Shown here piece by piece: positions 1 to 10,100 of a stretch of DNA of 64,000 nucleotides. Numbering within the stretch: position 1 is the first letter of the stretch; every line of letters starts with the position of its first letter. This stretch comes from Salinimicrobium soli (lineage in GTDB: Bacteria > Bacteroidota > Bacteroidia > Flavobacteriales > Flavobacteriaceae). The stretch is taken from positions 248,001 to 312,000 of the forward strand of contig NZ_JBLUWW010000002.1 in the NCBI RefSeq assembly GCF_048323655.1, written 5' to 3'. Under the pieces are notes generated by a model. It was not told where the DNA came from, searched no databases, and worked only from the letters and a program-made list of their open reading frames with translations. The translations under genes were made by a program, and so were the position numbers.

Positions 1-20
1 GAATACCTTGACTTATATTT

Positions 21-93
21 ACGGGTTTAGCTCAGTTGGTAGAGCACTGGTCTCCAAAACCAGGTGTCGGGAGTTCGAGTCTCTCAACCCGTG
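21..93 (+). tRNA. tRNA-Trp (anticodon CCA)
   Basis: The sequence folds as a tRNA. The acceptor stem ACGGGTT (21-27) pairs with AACCCGT (86-92), followed by discriminator G93. The anticodon arm CTGGT/ACCAG encloses the loop CTCCAAA with anticodon CCA, and the T arm contains GTTCGAG. The 3' CCA is not encoded. A tRNA-Trp directly before secE-nusG is the usual Bacteroidota order, normally with tuf upstream; tuf would lie left of this window. Confidence 0.96.
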
Positions 94-173
94 CTTTAGG
101 AATTGGTTGTAAAAACCGCTTTTTCAAATAATATTGATCAATTTTTAGGCAGTAATGATTCTCAGGATGCCTG

Positions 174-194
174 CACTAAGCAAAAGCTTTAGTG
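174..194 (+). other. small inverted repeat upstream of secE
   Basis: CACTAA and TTTAGTG flank a GCAAAAGC centre just before secE. It could be a weak hairpin in the tRNA-Trp/secE leader, perhaps a processing site. There is no T-run, so it is unlikely to be a terminator. Little more can be said from sequence. Confidence 0.25.
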
Positions 195-210
195 AGTTAA
201 ATTTTATACC

Positions 211-408
211 ATGGCAGGAATAGCAAATTACATTACAGAATCATATAATGAGTTAAAGAACCATGTTACCTGGCCAACCTGGCCAGAGGCACAACGTCTT
301 ACTATTGTGGTGGTTGTTTTCTCGGTTCTTTTTGCCTTAGCGATCTGGGGTGTTGATACTGTGTTTAGTTCGGTGATCGAGCAATATTTTGAGTGGCTTA
401 AATCATAA
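211..408 (+). CDS. secE: preprotein translocase subunit SecE
   Basis: This 65-residue protein is the short, one-membrane-span form of SecE that clamps SecY in the inner-membrane Sec translocon. An amphipathic N-terminal helix contains the conserved TWPTWPEAQ stretch at about 20-28. A single hydrophobic span follows at about 31-53. The gene lies between tRNA-Trp and nusG, 11 bp before nusG, as in other Bacteroidota, and is probably cotranscribed with it. Confidence 0.95.
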   Translation: MAGIANYITESYNELKNHVTWPTWPEAQRLTIVVVVFSVLFALAIWGVDTVFSSVIEQYFEWLKS

Positions 409-419
409 ATTGTATTGCT

Positions 420-971
420 ATGGCAGAGGTGAAAGATAAAAAATGGTATGTAGTTCGTGCCGTAAGCGGACAAGAAAATAAAGTGAAGGAATATATTGAG
501 CGGGAGATCGCTCATGAAGGACTGGAAGATTTTATTGATCAGGTTCTTGTTCCAACTGAAAAAGTAATTCAAATCCGTAACGGTAAGAAGGTGAACAAAG
601 AAAGAGTTTACTTTCCGGGTTACGTGATGATTCTTGCCAATATAGGTGGGGAAGTTACCCACATCATCAAATCTATAAATGGTGTTATCGGATTTTTAGG
701 AGAGACAAAAGGAGGAGATCCTGTGCCGCTCAGAAAATCTGAAGTGAACCGAATGTTAGGTAAAGTAGACGAGCTTTCTGTAAAAGCAGACAATGTTGCT
801 ATACCATTTACCATTGGGGAAACTATTAAGGTTATTGACGGTCCTTTCAACGGGTTCAATGGAACGGTTGAAAAAATCAATGAAGAAAAGCGTAAGCTTG
901 AAGTAATGGTGAAGATCTTCGGAAGAAAAACACCATTGGAATTGAGCTACATGCAGGTAGAAAAAGTATAA
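420..971 (+). CDS. nusG: transcription termination/antitermination factor NusG
   Basis: This 183-residue protein has an N-terminal NGN domain beginning KKWYVVRAVSGQENKVKEY, which contacts the RNA polymerase clamp. A C-terminal KOW domain follows at about 135-183 (IDGPFNGFNGTVEKIN). NusG regulates elongation and links polymerase to Rho or the ribosome. Length and context (secE-nusG-rplK) are canonical. The 76-bp gap to rplK contains a clear hairpin. Confidence 0.97.
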   Translation: MAEVKDKKWYVVRAVSGQENKVKEYIEREIAHEGLEDFIDQVLVPTEKVIQIRNGKKVNKERVYFPGYVMILANIGGEVTHIIKSINGVIGFLGETKGGDPVPLRKSEVNRMLGKVDELSVKADNVAIPFTIGETIKVIDGPFNGFNGTVEKINEEKRKLEVMVKIFGRKTPLELSYMQVEKV

Positions 972-995
972 TAACTGTTACACACACATATTTTC

Positions 996-1030
996 GATAG
1001 TTTTAGTCTGCTTCCACTAATAAAACTATC
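996..1030 (+). promoter_or_regulatory. hairpin in the nusG-rplK intergenic leader
   Basis: GATAGTTTTA (996-1005) is perfectly complementary to TAAAACTATC (1021-1030), with a 15-nt loop. No T-run follows, so it is not a simple terminator. It lies just upstream of rplK, where many bacteria have a structured leader bound by ribosomal protein L1 for feedback control. That role is inference; an RNA processing site is the alternative. Confidence 0.5.
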
Positions 1031-1047
1031 AACTTAAATTTAGAAAA

Positions 1048-1485
1048 ATGGCAAAAGAAGTAAGTAAGGTTGTTAAGTTACAAGTTCGCGGAGGTGCTGC
1101 TAACCCTTCACCACCAGTTGGACCAGCTTTAGGTGCTGCCGGGGTGAATATCATGGAGTTCTGTAAGCAGTTTAATGCCAGAACCCAGGATAAACAAGGT
1201 AAAGTATTACCTGTTGTTATCACTGTATACAAAGACAAATCATTTGACTTTGTGATCAAAACCCCTCCGGCTGCAGTACAGATATTGGAAGCTGCGAAGG
1301 CTAAAAAAGGGTCTGGTGAACCAAACCGTAAGAAAGTAGCTAGTGTTTCTTGGGATCAGGTAAGAGCCATTGCTGAAGATAAAATGCAGGATCTAAATGC
1401 ATTTACAATTGAGTCTGCAATGAAGATGGTGGCAGGAACAGCAAGATCTATGGGAATTACTGTAAAAGGACAAGCACCTTTTTAA
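1048..1485 (+). CDS. rplK: 50S ribosomal protein L11
   Basis: This 145-residue protein is a full-length L11, which binds the GTPase-associated centre of 23S rRNA. The N-terminal hallmark PPVGPALGAAGVNIMEF is present at about 21-37. The C-terminal rRNA-binding domain ends with AGTARSMGITVKG. It is the first gene of the rplKAJL cluster and 18 bp from rplA. Confidence 0.98.
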   Translation: MAKEVSKVVKLQVRGGAANPSPPVGPALGAAGVNIMEFCKQFNARTQDKQGKVLPVVITVYKDKSFDFVIKTPPAAVQILEAAKAKKGSGEPNRKKVASVSWDQVRAIAEDKMQDLNAFTIESAMKMVAGTARSMGITVKGQAPF

Positions 1486-1503
1486 TCCAAAAAGAAATTA
1501 AAA

Positions 1504-2202
1504 ATGGCAAGATTGACTAAAAAGCAAAAGGAAGCACAATCTAAACTGGAAAAAGGTAAGACCTATTCGGTTGCAGAAGCTTCAGCTTTAATAAAAGAGA
1601 TTACCAACGTAAACTTTGACCCTTCTGTGGACCTGGCAGTTCGTTTGAACGTAGATCCACGTAAGGCAAATCAAATGGTACGTGGCGTAGTTACCCTTCC
1701 TCACGGAACCGGTAAAGACGTTAAAGTATTGGCTCTTGTGACTCCAGATAAGGAAGAAGAAGCGAAAGCAGCAGGAGCAGATTACGTTGGATTAGACGAG
1801 TACCTTGAAAAGATCAAGGGAGGCTGGACAGATGTTGATGTGATCATCACTATGCCGAGTGTTATGGGTAAACTTGGACCCCTGGGAAGAATCCTTGGAC
1901 CAAGAGGGCTTATGCCAAACCCAAAGACCGGTACAGTAACTATGGATGTTGCAAAAGCTGTTTCAGATGTTAAAGCCGGTAAGATTGACTTCAAAGTTGA
2001 TAAGACTGGTATTGTTCATGCAGGTATCGGTAAAGCTTCTTTCGAGGCTGAGAAACTTGCAGGTAACGCAAGAGAATTATTAACTACCCTGGTAAAATTG
2101 AAGCCTCAGGCTGCTAAAGGTGTGTATATCAAAAGTATCTACATGTCAAGCACAATGAGTCCGAGTGTTGAGATAGATACTAAAAGGTTTACTGAGCAAT
2201 AA
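1504..2202 (+). CDS. rplA: 50S ribosomal protein L1
   Basis: This 232-residue protein forms the L1 stalk of the large subunit and often represses its own operon. The signature GRILGPRGLMPNPKTGTV is present in the middle of the protein. The C-terminal KLKPQAAKGVYIKSIYMSST completes domain I. The start follows an A-rich leader 18 bp after rplK, consistent with cotranscription. Confidence 0.98.
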   Translation: MARLTKKQKEAQSKLEKGKTYSVAEASALIKEITNVNFDPSVDLAVRLNVDPRKANQMVRGVVTLPHGTGKDVKVLALVTPDKEEEAKAAGADYVGLDEYLEKIKGGWTDVDVIITMPSVMGKLGPLGRILGPRGLMPNPKTGTVTMDVAKAVSDVKAGKIDFKVDKTGIVHAGIGKASFEAEKLAGNARELLTTLVKLKPQAAKGVYIKSIYMSSTMSPSVEIDTKRFTEQ

Positions 2203-2214
2203 TATTATTGGATT

Positions 2215-2736
2215 ATGACAAGAGAAGAAAAATCAAGAGTAATTGAAGATTTAACTGCCCAGTTAGCTGATAATAGCACTATTTACCTAGCAGATATTTC
2301 AGGACTTAATGCTCTGAATACATCAAACCTACGTAGAGCTTGTTTTAAAGCAAACGTAAAGCTTGCGGTAGTTAAGAACACTTTATTGGCTAAAGCCATG
2401 GAAAGTTCAGATAAGGATTTTGGAGAGCTTCCTTCAGTATTGAAAGGAAACACTTCGATCATGTTCTCTGAAACCGGAAATGCACCGGCCAAAGTAATTA
2501 AAGAATTCAGAAAAAAATCTGATAAGCCTGTACTTAAAGGCGCGTTTATTGAAGAGGCTATCTTCTTAGGTGATGATAAACTGGAAACCCTGGTTAACAT
2601 CAAATCTAAAGAAGAAGTTATTGGAGATATCATCGGATTGCTTCAATCACCTGCTAAGAATGTTGTTTCAGCACTTAAGTCTGGTGGCGGTAAATTAGCC
2701 GGAATTCTTAAAACCCTTTCTGAAAAAGAAGGATAA
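2215..2736 (+). CDS. rplJ: 50S ribosomal protein L10
   Basis: This 173-residue protein is L10, the stalk base that carries L7/L12 dimers. The N-terminal globular domain includes YLADISGLNALNTSNLRR and the conserved VVKNTLLAKA. The C-terminal helix that binds L12 dimers ends the protein. It lies 12 bp after rplA and 57 bp before rplL. Confidence 0.97.
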   Translation: MTREEKSRVIEDLTAQLADNSTIYLADISGLNALNTSNLRRACFKANVKLAVVKNTLLAKAMESSDKDFGELPSVLKGNTSIMFSETGNAPAKVIKEFRKKSDKPVLKGAFIEEAIFLGDDKLETLVNIKSKEEVIGDIIGLLQSPAKNVVSALKSGGGKLAGILKTLSEKEG

Positions 2737-2793
2737 TCAAGTACGCACTTTTTAACAATTATAAATTAAAGAACATTTTAAAAACGATAGAAA

Positions 2794-3171
2794 ATGGCAG
2801 ATTTAAAAGATTTCGCAGAACAATTGGTTAACTTGACAGTAAAAGAAGTTAATGAGTTAGCTGATATTTTAAAAGAAGAGTATGGTATTGAGCCTGCTGC
2901 TGCAGCTGTAGCTGTTGCTGGTGGTGCTGCCGCTGGTGGTGAAGAGGCTGCTGAAGAGCAAACTGAATTCGACGTAATTCTTAAAGCTCCAGGTGGATCA
3001 AAACTTGCAGTTGTAAAATTAGTTAAAGAACTTACCGGTCTTGGCTTGAAAGATGCTAAAGAATTGGTAGATGGAGCTCCAAAACCTGTTAAAGAAGGTG
3101 TTTCTAAAGATGAAGCTGAAGCATTAAAAGCACAGTTAGAAGAAGCAGGAGCTGAGGTTGAGCTTAAGTAA
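2794..3171 (+). CDS. rplL: 50S ribosomal protein L7/L12
   Basis: This 125-residue protein has the N-terminal dimerisation helices, an Ala/Gly-rich flexible hinge at about 36-55, and the C-terminal factor-binding domain (FDVILKAPGGSKLAVVKLV and GLGLKDAKELVDGAPKPVKE). It recruits translational GTPases. A hairpin separates it from rpoB, a common place for partial attenuation that sets the ratio of ribosomal to polymerase transcripts. Confidence 0.98.
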   Translation: MADLKDFAEQLVNLTVKEVNELADILKEEYGIEPAAAAVAVAGGAAAGGEEAAEEQTEFDVILKAPGGSKLAVVKLVKELTGLGLKDAKELVDGAPKPVKEGVSKDEAEALKAQLEEAGAEVELK

Positions 3172-3193
3172 GCTAAGCCAACAATCTTATATA

Positions 3194-3236
3194 GGTTTAG
3201 ACCCGGGGATTAGGTTCCCTGAGGTCTAAACCCTTT
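3194..3236 (+). promoter_or_regulatory. attenuator-like hairpin between rplL and rpoB
   Basis: GGTTTAGACC (3194-3203) pairs perfectly with GGTCTAAACC (3223-3232), and an inner GGGGA/TCCCT stem extends it. CTTTT follows. This terminator-like structure sits where E. coli has the rplL-rpoB attenuator, so partial termination that lowers rpoBC expression is plausible. The weak T-run suggests incomplete termination or RNA processing. Confidence 0.6.
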
Positions 3237-3303
3237 TGCGTATATGAACGTTTCCCGTTTATTTCGCACCCATTTTTTTATAATAACATAATTCCGTCCA
3301 TTG

Positions 3304-6300
3304 ATGTTAGCAACGCAAACTGAAAGATTGAATTTCTCATCTGTGAAGAACAGACCTGATTATCCCGACTTTTTGGATATCCAAATTAAGTCGTTCCAGG
3401 ATTTCTTCCAGCTGGAAACGAAATCAGAAGAAAGGGGAAATGAAGGTCTTTATAATACCTTCATGGAAAACTTTCCAATTACGGACACCCGTAATCAATT
3501 CGTACTAGAATTTCTAGACTATTTTGTGGACCCGCCAAGATACTCCATCCAGGAGTGTATCGAACGTGGTTTGACTTATAGTGTACCGCTTAAAGCCCGG
3601 TTAAAGCTTTATTGTACAGACCCAGAGCATGAAGATTTTGAAACCATCGTGCAGGACGTGTATTTAGGGACCATCCCTTATATGACCCCTAGTGGGACAT
3701 TTTGTATTAACGGTGCAGAGCGTGTAGTTGTATCTCAGTTACACAGGTCTCCGGGAGTGTTCTTTGGACAATCGTTCCACGCCAACGGAACCAAATTATA
3801 TTCTGCCCGTGTTATTCCTTTTAAAGGATCATGGATAGAATTTGCTACCGATATCAATAGCGTGATGTACGCATATATCGATAGAAAGAAAAAATTACCT
3901 GTTACAACTCTTTTCCGTGCTATCGGATTTGAGCGTGACAAAGATATTCTTGAGATTTTTGACCTTGCTGAAGAGGTGAAAGTTTCCAAAAGCGGACTTA
4001 AAAAAGTCCTTGGCCGTAAACTGGCCGCACGTGTATTGAATACCTGGTATGAAGATTTCGTAGATGAGGATACAGGAGAGGTAGTTTCAATTGAGCGTAA
4101 TGAGATCGTTCTTGATCGTGATACCGTTCTTGAAAAAGAGCATATTGAAGAGATAGTAGAAACCGGTTCAAAGACCATTCTGCTACACAAAGAGGATAAT
4201 CAAACAGGAGATTACGCGATTATCCACAATACATTACAAAAAGATCCAACCAACTCTGAAAAAGAGGCGGTTGAACATATTTACCGTCAGCTACGTAATG
4301 CCGAGCCGCCAGATGAAGAAACTGCGCGTGGTATTATTGATAAATTGTTCTTCTCAGACCAACGTTACAATCTTGGTGAGGTAGGTCGTTACAGAATGAA
4401 CAAAAAATTAGGTCTTGATATCGCTATGGATAAGCAGGTGCTTACCCGCGAAGATATCATCACTATTGTTAAGTATCTTATTGAGCTTATCAACTCTAAG
4501 GCAGAGATCGATGATATCGATCACTTGTCTAACCGTCGTGTTAGAACTGTTGGAGAGCAATTGTCTCAACAATTTGGTGTAGGACTTGCCCGTATGGCAA
4601 GAACTATTCGTGAGCGTATGAACGTACGCGACAACGAGGTGTTTACCCCAATTGATTTGATCAATGCGAAGACATTATCTTCTGTGATTAACTCATTTTT
4701 CGGAACGAACCAGTTGTCTCAGTTCATGGACCAAACGAACCCGTTAGCAGAGATCACTCATAAACGTAGACTTTCGGCTCTTGGGCCAGGTGGTCTTTCC
4801 CGTGAGCGTGCTGGTTTCGAGGTGCGTGACGTTCACTATACTCACTACGGAAGGCTATGTCCTATTGAAACTCCTGAAGGACCAAACATTGGTTTGATCT
4901 CCTCACTTTCTGTTTATGCTAAAGTGAACGGAATGGGATTCATAGAGACTCCTTACCGCGAAGTTGTTGACGGAAAAGTTAATATTAAAGATCAGCCTCG
5001 TTACCTAAGTGCTGAAGAAGAAGAGGAGAAAATGATCGCTCAGGCGAACATTCCAATTTCTGATGACGGTACTATCGAGCCTGAAAGAATTATTGCACGT
5101 GAGGAAGGTGACTTCCCGGTAGTTGAGCCAAAATCTGTTCACTACATTGACGTTGCACCGAACCAGGTAGCATCTATTTCTGCTTCATTAATTCCATTTT
5201 TGGAGCATGATGATGCGAACCGTGCCTTGATGGGATCAAACATGATGCGCCAGGCCGTACCTCTATTGAGAGTAGACTCTCCAATCGTTGGAACCGGACT
5301 GGAAAGACAGGTAGCTACAGATTCTCGAGTATTGATCAATGCTGAAGGAGAAGGAACTGTAGAATATGTTGATGCAGAAAAGATCACTATCAAGTATGAC
5401 AGGACAGAAGAAGAACGTATGGTAAGCTTCGATTCAGATTCGAAGACCTACGAACTTGTGAAGTTCAGAAAAACAAACCAGGGAACCTCTATTAACCTGA
5501 AGCCTATCGTAAGAGTAGGAGACAGGGTAACGAAAGGTCAGGTTCTTTGTCAGGGATACGCAACCGAAGCAGGGGAACTTGCTTTGGGTCGCAACATGAA
5601 GGTTGCCTTCATGCCTTGGAAAGGTTACAACTTTGAGGATGCGATCGTGATCTCTGAAAAAGTGGTTAGAGATGATATCTTTACTTCTATCCACATTGAT
5701 GAGTACTCACTTGAGGTGAGAGATACCAAACTTGGTAATGAAGAATTGACCAACGACATTCCTAACGTTTCTGAAGAGGCTACAAAAGACCTTGATGAGA
5801 ACGGAATGATCCGTGTGGGTGCTGAAGTGAAGCCGGGTGATATCTTAATTGGAAAGATTACTCCAAAAGGAGAAAGCGATCCTACTCCGGAAGAAAAACT
5901 TCTAAGAGCGATCTTCGGTGATAAAGCCGGTGATGTAAAAGATGCTTCTTTAAAAGCTTCTCCTTCATTGAGCGGGGTGGTTATTGACAAGAAATTGTTC
6001 GCCCGTGCAATTAAAGATAAGCGTAAGAGAGCACAGGATAAGGAAGATGTTGCGGCATTAGAGAAGAAGTACGAAGCTAAATTCGCGATTCTAAAATCTG
6101 AATTGGTAGACAAACTTTTCGCCCTTATCGGTGGTAAAACAGCTCAGGGAGTAATGAACGACCTTGGAGAAGAGATCCTTCCAAAAGGTAAGAAGTACAC
6201 TCAGAAGATGTTGAACGCGGTAGATGATTATACGCACCTTACCCAGGGAACCTGGACAACAGATGATCACCTTAACAGGTTGGTTGCAGATCTTCTGCAT

Positions 6301-7116
6301 AACTACCGTATCAAGGAGAATGATATCCAGGGTAACCTTAGAAGAGAGAAGTTCACTATTTCTGTGGGAGACGAACTACCTTCAGGAATTCTGAAACTTG
6401 CTAAGATCTATATCGCCAAGAAACGTAAACTGAAAGTAGGGGATAAAATGGCAGGACGTCACGGTAACAAAGGTATTGTTGCCCGTATCGTACGTCAGGA
6501 AGATATGCCATTCCTTGAAGATGGAACCCCTGTTGATATCGTGTTGAACCCACTTGGGGTACCTTCACGTATGAACATTGGGCAGATCTATGAAACTGTT
6601 CTTGGATGGGCCGGACAAAAATTAGGTAGAAAATATGCTACTCCAATTTTCGACGGTGCTACTATAGACCAGATCAACGAACTAACAGATGAAGCCGGAA
6701 TTCCGCGCTTTGGTCACACTTATCTTTATGATGGTGGAACCGGAGACCGTTTTGACCAACCTGCAACTGTTGGTGTGATCTACATGCTTAAGTTAGGTCA
6801 CATGATCGATGATAAGATGCACGCGCGTTCTATCGGACCATACTCACTCATCACCCAGCAGCCTCTTGGAGGTAAAGCACAATTTGGTGGTCAGCGTTTT
6901 GGTGAGATGGAGGTATGGGCACTTGAAGCCTATGGTGCTTCAGCTACCCTGCGTGAGATCTTAACTGTGAAGTCTGATGATGTAATAGGAAGAGCTAAGA
7001 CTTATGAAGCCATCGTAAAAGGTGAGCCAATGCCAGAGCCAGGACTACCTGAATCTTTCAACGTACTTATGCACGAACTGAAAGGTCTGGGATTAGATAT
7101 TAGATTAGAAGAATAA
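3304..7116 (+). CDS. rpoB: DNA-directed RNA polymerase subunit beta
   Basis: This roughly 1270-residue protein is the beta subunit. I chose ATG at 3304 because it gives the usual MLATQTERLNF start; a TTG lies directly before it at 3301. The rifampicin region reads QLSQFMDQTNPLAEITHKRR followed by LSALGPGG, with the usual wild-type residues at positions equivalent to E. coli Q513, D516, H526 and S531. The C-terminal clamp/switch region includes GGKAQFGGQRFGEMEVWALE. It is followed by a GC-rich hairpin and rpoC. Confidence 0.98.
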   Translation: MLATQTERLNFSSVKNRPDYPDFLDIQIKSFQDFFQLETKSEERGNEGLYNTFMENFPITDTRNQFVLEFLDYFVDPPRYSIQECIERGLTYSVPLKARLKLYCTDPEHEDFETIVQDVYLGTIPYMTPSGTFCINGAERVVVSQLHRSPGVFFGQSFHANGTKLYSARVIPFKGSWIEFATDINSVMYAYIDRKKKLPVTTLFRAIGFERDKDILEIFDLAEEVKVSKSGLKKVLGRKLAARVLNTWYEDFVDEDTGEVVSIERNEIVLDRDTVLEKEHIEEIVETGSKTILLHKEDNQTGDYAIIHNTLQKDPTNSEKEAVEHIYRQLRNAEPPDEETARGIIDKLFFSDQRYNLGEVGRYRMNKKLGLDIAMDKQVLTREDIITIVKYLIELINSKAEIDDIDHLSNRRVRTVGEQLSQQFGVGLARMARTIRERMNVRDNEVFTPIDLINAKTLSSVINSFFGTNQLSQFMDQTNPLAEITHKRRLSALGPGGLSRERAGFEVRDVHYTHYGRLCPIETPEGPNIGLISSLSVYAKVNGMGFIETPYREVVDGKVNIKDQPRYLSAEEEEEKMIAQANIPISDDGTIEPERIIAREEGDFPVVEPKSVHYIDVAPNQVASISASLIPFLEHDDANRALMGSNMMRQAVPLLRVDSPIVGTGLERQVATDSRVLINAEGEGTVEYVDAEKITIKYDRTEEERMVSFDSDSKTYELVKFRKTNQGTSINLKPIVRVGDRVTKGQVLCQGYATEAGELALGRNMKVAFMPWKGYNFEDAIVISEKVVRDDIFTSIHIDEYSLEVRDTKLGNEELTNDIPNVSEEATKDLDENGMIRVGAEVKPGDILIGKITPKGESDPTPEEKLLRAIFGDKAGDVKDASLKASPSLSGVVIDKKLFARAIKDKRKRAQDKEDVAALEKKYEAKFAILKSELVDKLFALIGGKTAQGVMNDLGEEILPKGKKYTQKMLNAVDDYTHLTQGTWTTDDHLNRLVADLLHNYRIKENDIQGNLRREKFTISVGDELPSGILKLAKIYIAKKRKLKVGDKMAGRHGNKGIVARIVRQEDMPFLEDGTPVDIVLNPLGVPSRMNIGQIYETVLGWAGQKLGRKYATPIFDGATIDQINELTDEAGIPRFGHTYLYDGGTGDRFDQPATVGVIYMLKLGHMIDDKMHARSIGPYSLITQQPLGGKAQFGGQRFGEMEVWALEAYGASATLREILTVKSDDVIGRAKTYEAIVKGEPMPEPGLPESFNVLMHELKGLGLDIRLEE

Positions 7117-7120
7117 AGCT

Positions 7121-7160
7121 TTTGCGGTGCGTGACCGCGCGCCACGCACCGCAAATTTTA
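7121..7160 (+). promoter_or_regulatory. strong hairpin between rpoB and rpoC
   Basis: TTTGCGGTGCGTG (7121-7133) pairs perfectly over 13 bp with CACGCACCGCAAA (7143-7155) around a 9-nt loop, and TTTTA follows. This has the form of an intrinsic terminator, yet it lies inside the rpoBC operon. It may be a partial terminator or an mRNA processing/stability element. Confidence 0.6.
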
Positions 7161-7185
7161 CAATAATTAGATAGCACCATTTATT

Positions 7186-10100
7186 ATGGCTAGAAATAAT
7201 GATAAGAATACAGTACAGAGGTTTAACCAAATCTCTATAGGTTTAGCTTCTCCGGAGTCCATTTTGGCGGAATCTCGTGGGGAAGTACTGAAGCCGGAAA
7301 CTATCAATTATCGTACGCATAAACCTGAGAGGGATGGTCTTTTCTGTGAGCGTATCTTTGGTCCTGTAAAGGATTACGAATGTGCCTGTGGAAAATATAA
7401 GAGAATCCGTTACAAAGGCATCGTTTGCGATAGGTGTGGTGTAGAGGTGACTGAAAAGAAAGTACGTAGAGATCGTGTGGGGCACATCAACCTGGTGGTT
7501 CCTGTAGCACATATCTGGTACTTCCGTTCTTTGCCTAACAAGATTGGATACCTGCTTGGTCTGCCATCCAAGAAATTGGATATGATCATTTACTACGAGA
7601 GATACGTGGTAATTCAGCCGGGTATTGCCAAAAATGAAGAAGGAGCGCCTTTGAAAAAAATGGACTTCCTTACCGAAGAAGAATACCTGAACATTCTGGA
7701 TTCTATTCCGCAGGAAAACCAATACCTTGATGACAGCGATCCAAATAAATTCATCGCTAAGATGGGTGCCGAGTGTCTTATTGAAATTCTGCAAAGAATA
7801 GACCTTGATGCACTTTCTTATGAATTGAGACATAAAGCGAACAACGAAACTTCTAAGCAACGTAAGACGGAGGCTCTTAAGAGACTTCAGGTTGTTGAAG
7901 CGCTTCGTGACGCAAACAAGAACCGCGAGAACCGTCCTGAGTGGATGATCATGAAAGTAATTCCAATTATTCCGCCGGAATTACGTCCATTGGTGCCGCT
8001 TGATGGAGGTCGTTTCGCGACTTCAGATTTGAACGATCTTTACCGTCGTGTAATTATTCGTAATAACCGTCTGAAAAGATTAATGGAGATCAAAGCTCCT
8101 GAAGTGATCTTACGTAACGAAAAACGTATGCTTCAGGAATCTGTGGATTCGTTATTCGATAACACCAGAAAATCTTCAGCAGTAAAAACCGATTCTAACA
8201 GACCGTTAAAATCACTTTCTGACTCACTTAAAGGTAAGCAGGGACGTTTCCGTCAAAACTTACTTGGTAAGAGGGTAGATTATTCTGCGCGTTCGGTTAT
8301 TGTTGTTGGACCTGAGTTGAAATTATACGAATGTGGTCTTCCAAAGAACATGGCAGCAGAGCTTTACAAGCCTTTCGTGATCAGAAAACTGATCGAAAGA
8401 GGTATTGTTAAGACCGTAAAATCTGCTAAAAAGATTATAGATAAGAAAGAGCCGGTAGTATGGGATATCCTTGAAAATGTATTGAAAGGACACCCTGTAT
8501 TACTAAACCGTGCTCCTACGCTTCACCGATTGGGTATTCAGGCTTTCCAGCCTAAACTTATTGAAGGTAAAGCGATACAGTTACACCCATTGGTTTGTAC
8601 CGCATTCAACGCCGACTTTGACGGTGACCAGATGGCGGTTCACTTACCACTTGGGCCTGAAGCAATTTTGGAAGCCCAGCTTCTAATGTTGGCTTCTCAC
8701 AACATTTTGAACCCTGCTAACGGATCTCCGGTAACAGTACCTTCTCAGGATATGGTTCTTGGTCTTTATTATATGACCAAGCCTAGAAAATCTACTCCTG
8801 AAGTGCCTGTAAAAGGAGAAGGCCTTACTTTCTATTCTGATGAAGAGGTAGTAATCGCTTACAACCAGAAGAAAGTTGATCTTAACGCGATCATCAAGAT
8901 TCGCGCGAAAGATTTCAATGAGGCCGGTTTACTTGTTTACCAGATCATTGAAACTACCGTTGGTAGAGTATTGTTCAACCAGACAGTTCCTGAAAAAGCT
9001 GGTTTCATCAACGAGGTGTTGACCAAAAAATCTCTTAGAGATATTATTGGAAACATTCTTAAGATCACCAGCGTTCCTGAAACTGCAGAGTTCCTTGACC
9101 AGATCAAAAACCTTGGATATGGATTCGCCTTTAGAGGTGGTCTTTCCTTCAGTTTAGGTGATATTATCATCCCTGAAGAAAAACAAGGAATGATCGATGA
9201 AGCAAATGAGCAGGTTGAAGGTATTATGGCCAACTATAACATGGGTCTTATTACCAACAACGAACGTTACAACCAGGTTATTGATATCTGGACCTCTACG
9301 AACGCCGGCTTAACGGAATTGGCCATGAAGCGTATCCGTGAGGATCAGCAAGGATTTAACTCGGTGTACATGATGCTTGACTCTGGTGCGAGGGGATCTA
9401 AAGAGCAGATCCGTCAGTTGACCGGTATGCGTGGATTGATGGCCAAGCCTAAGAAGTCTAACTCTGGTGGTGGTGAGATTATTGAGAACCCGATCCTTTC
9501 TAACTTTAAGGAAGGTCTTTCGATTCTTGAATACTTTATCTCTACTCACGGTGCACGTAAAGGTCTTGCCGATACCGCTCTTAAGACTGCCGATGCAGGT
9601 TACCTAACCCGTCGTTTGGTGGATGTGTCTCAGGACGTGATCATCAACGAAGAAGATTGTGGTACTTTGAGAGGTGTCGATGTTTCTCCATTGAAGAAAA
9701 ACGAAGAGATCGTTGAATCTTTAGGAGAGCGTATCCTTGGTAGAACGGCATTACATAATGTGTATGACCCTATCACCAATGAATTGCTGGTATCATCAGG
9801 AGACGAGATCACTGAAGAAATAGTTAAGAAAATTACCAGCGCGCCGATCGAAAGTGTAGAAGTACGTTCTGCTCTTACTTGTGAGGCCAAGAAAGGTATT
9901 TGTGTGAAATGTTACGGACGTAACCTTGCTACCGGTAAAACGGTTCAGCGTGGTGAAGCCGTTGGTGTGGTAGCCGCTCAGTCTATTGGTGAGCCGGGTA
10001 CACAGCTTACCCTTCGTACCTTCCACGTGGGTGGTATTGCAGGAAACATTTCAGAAGAAAATAAATTGATCGCTAAGTTCAATGGAATTGCTGAGATCGA

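Noticed and set aside
3301..3303. TTG as the rpoB start
   Set aside because: ATG at 3304 gives the usual N-terminus; TTG would add only one residue.
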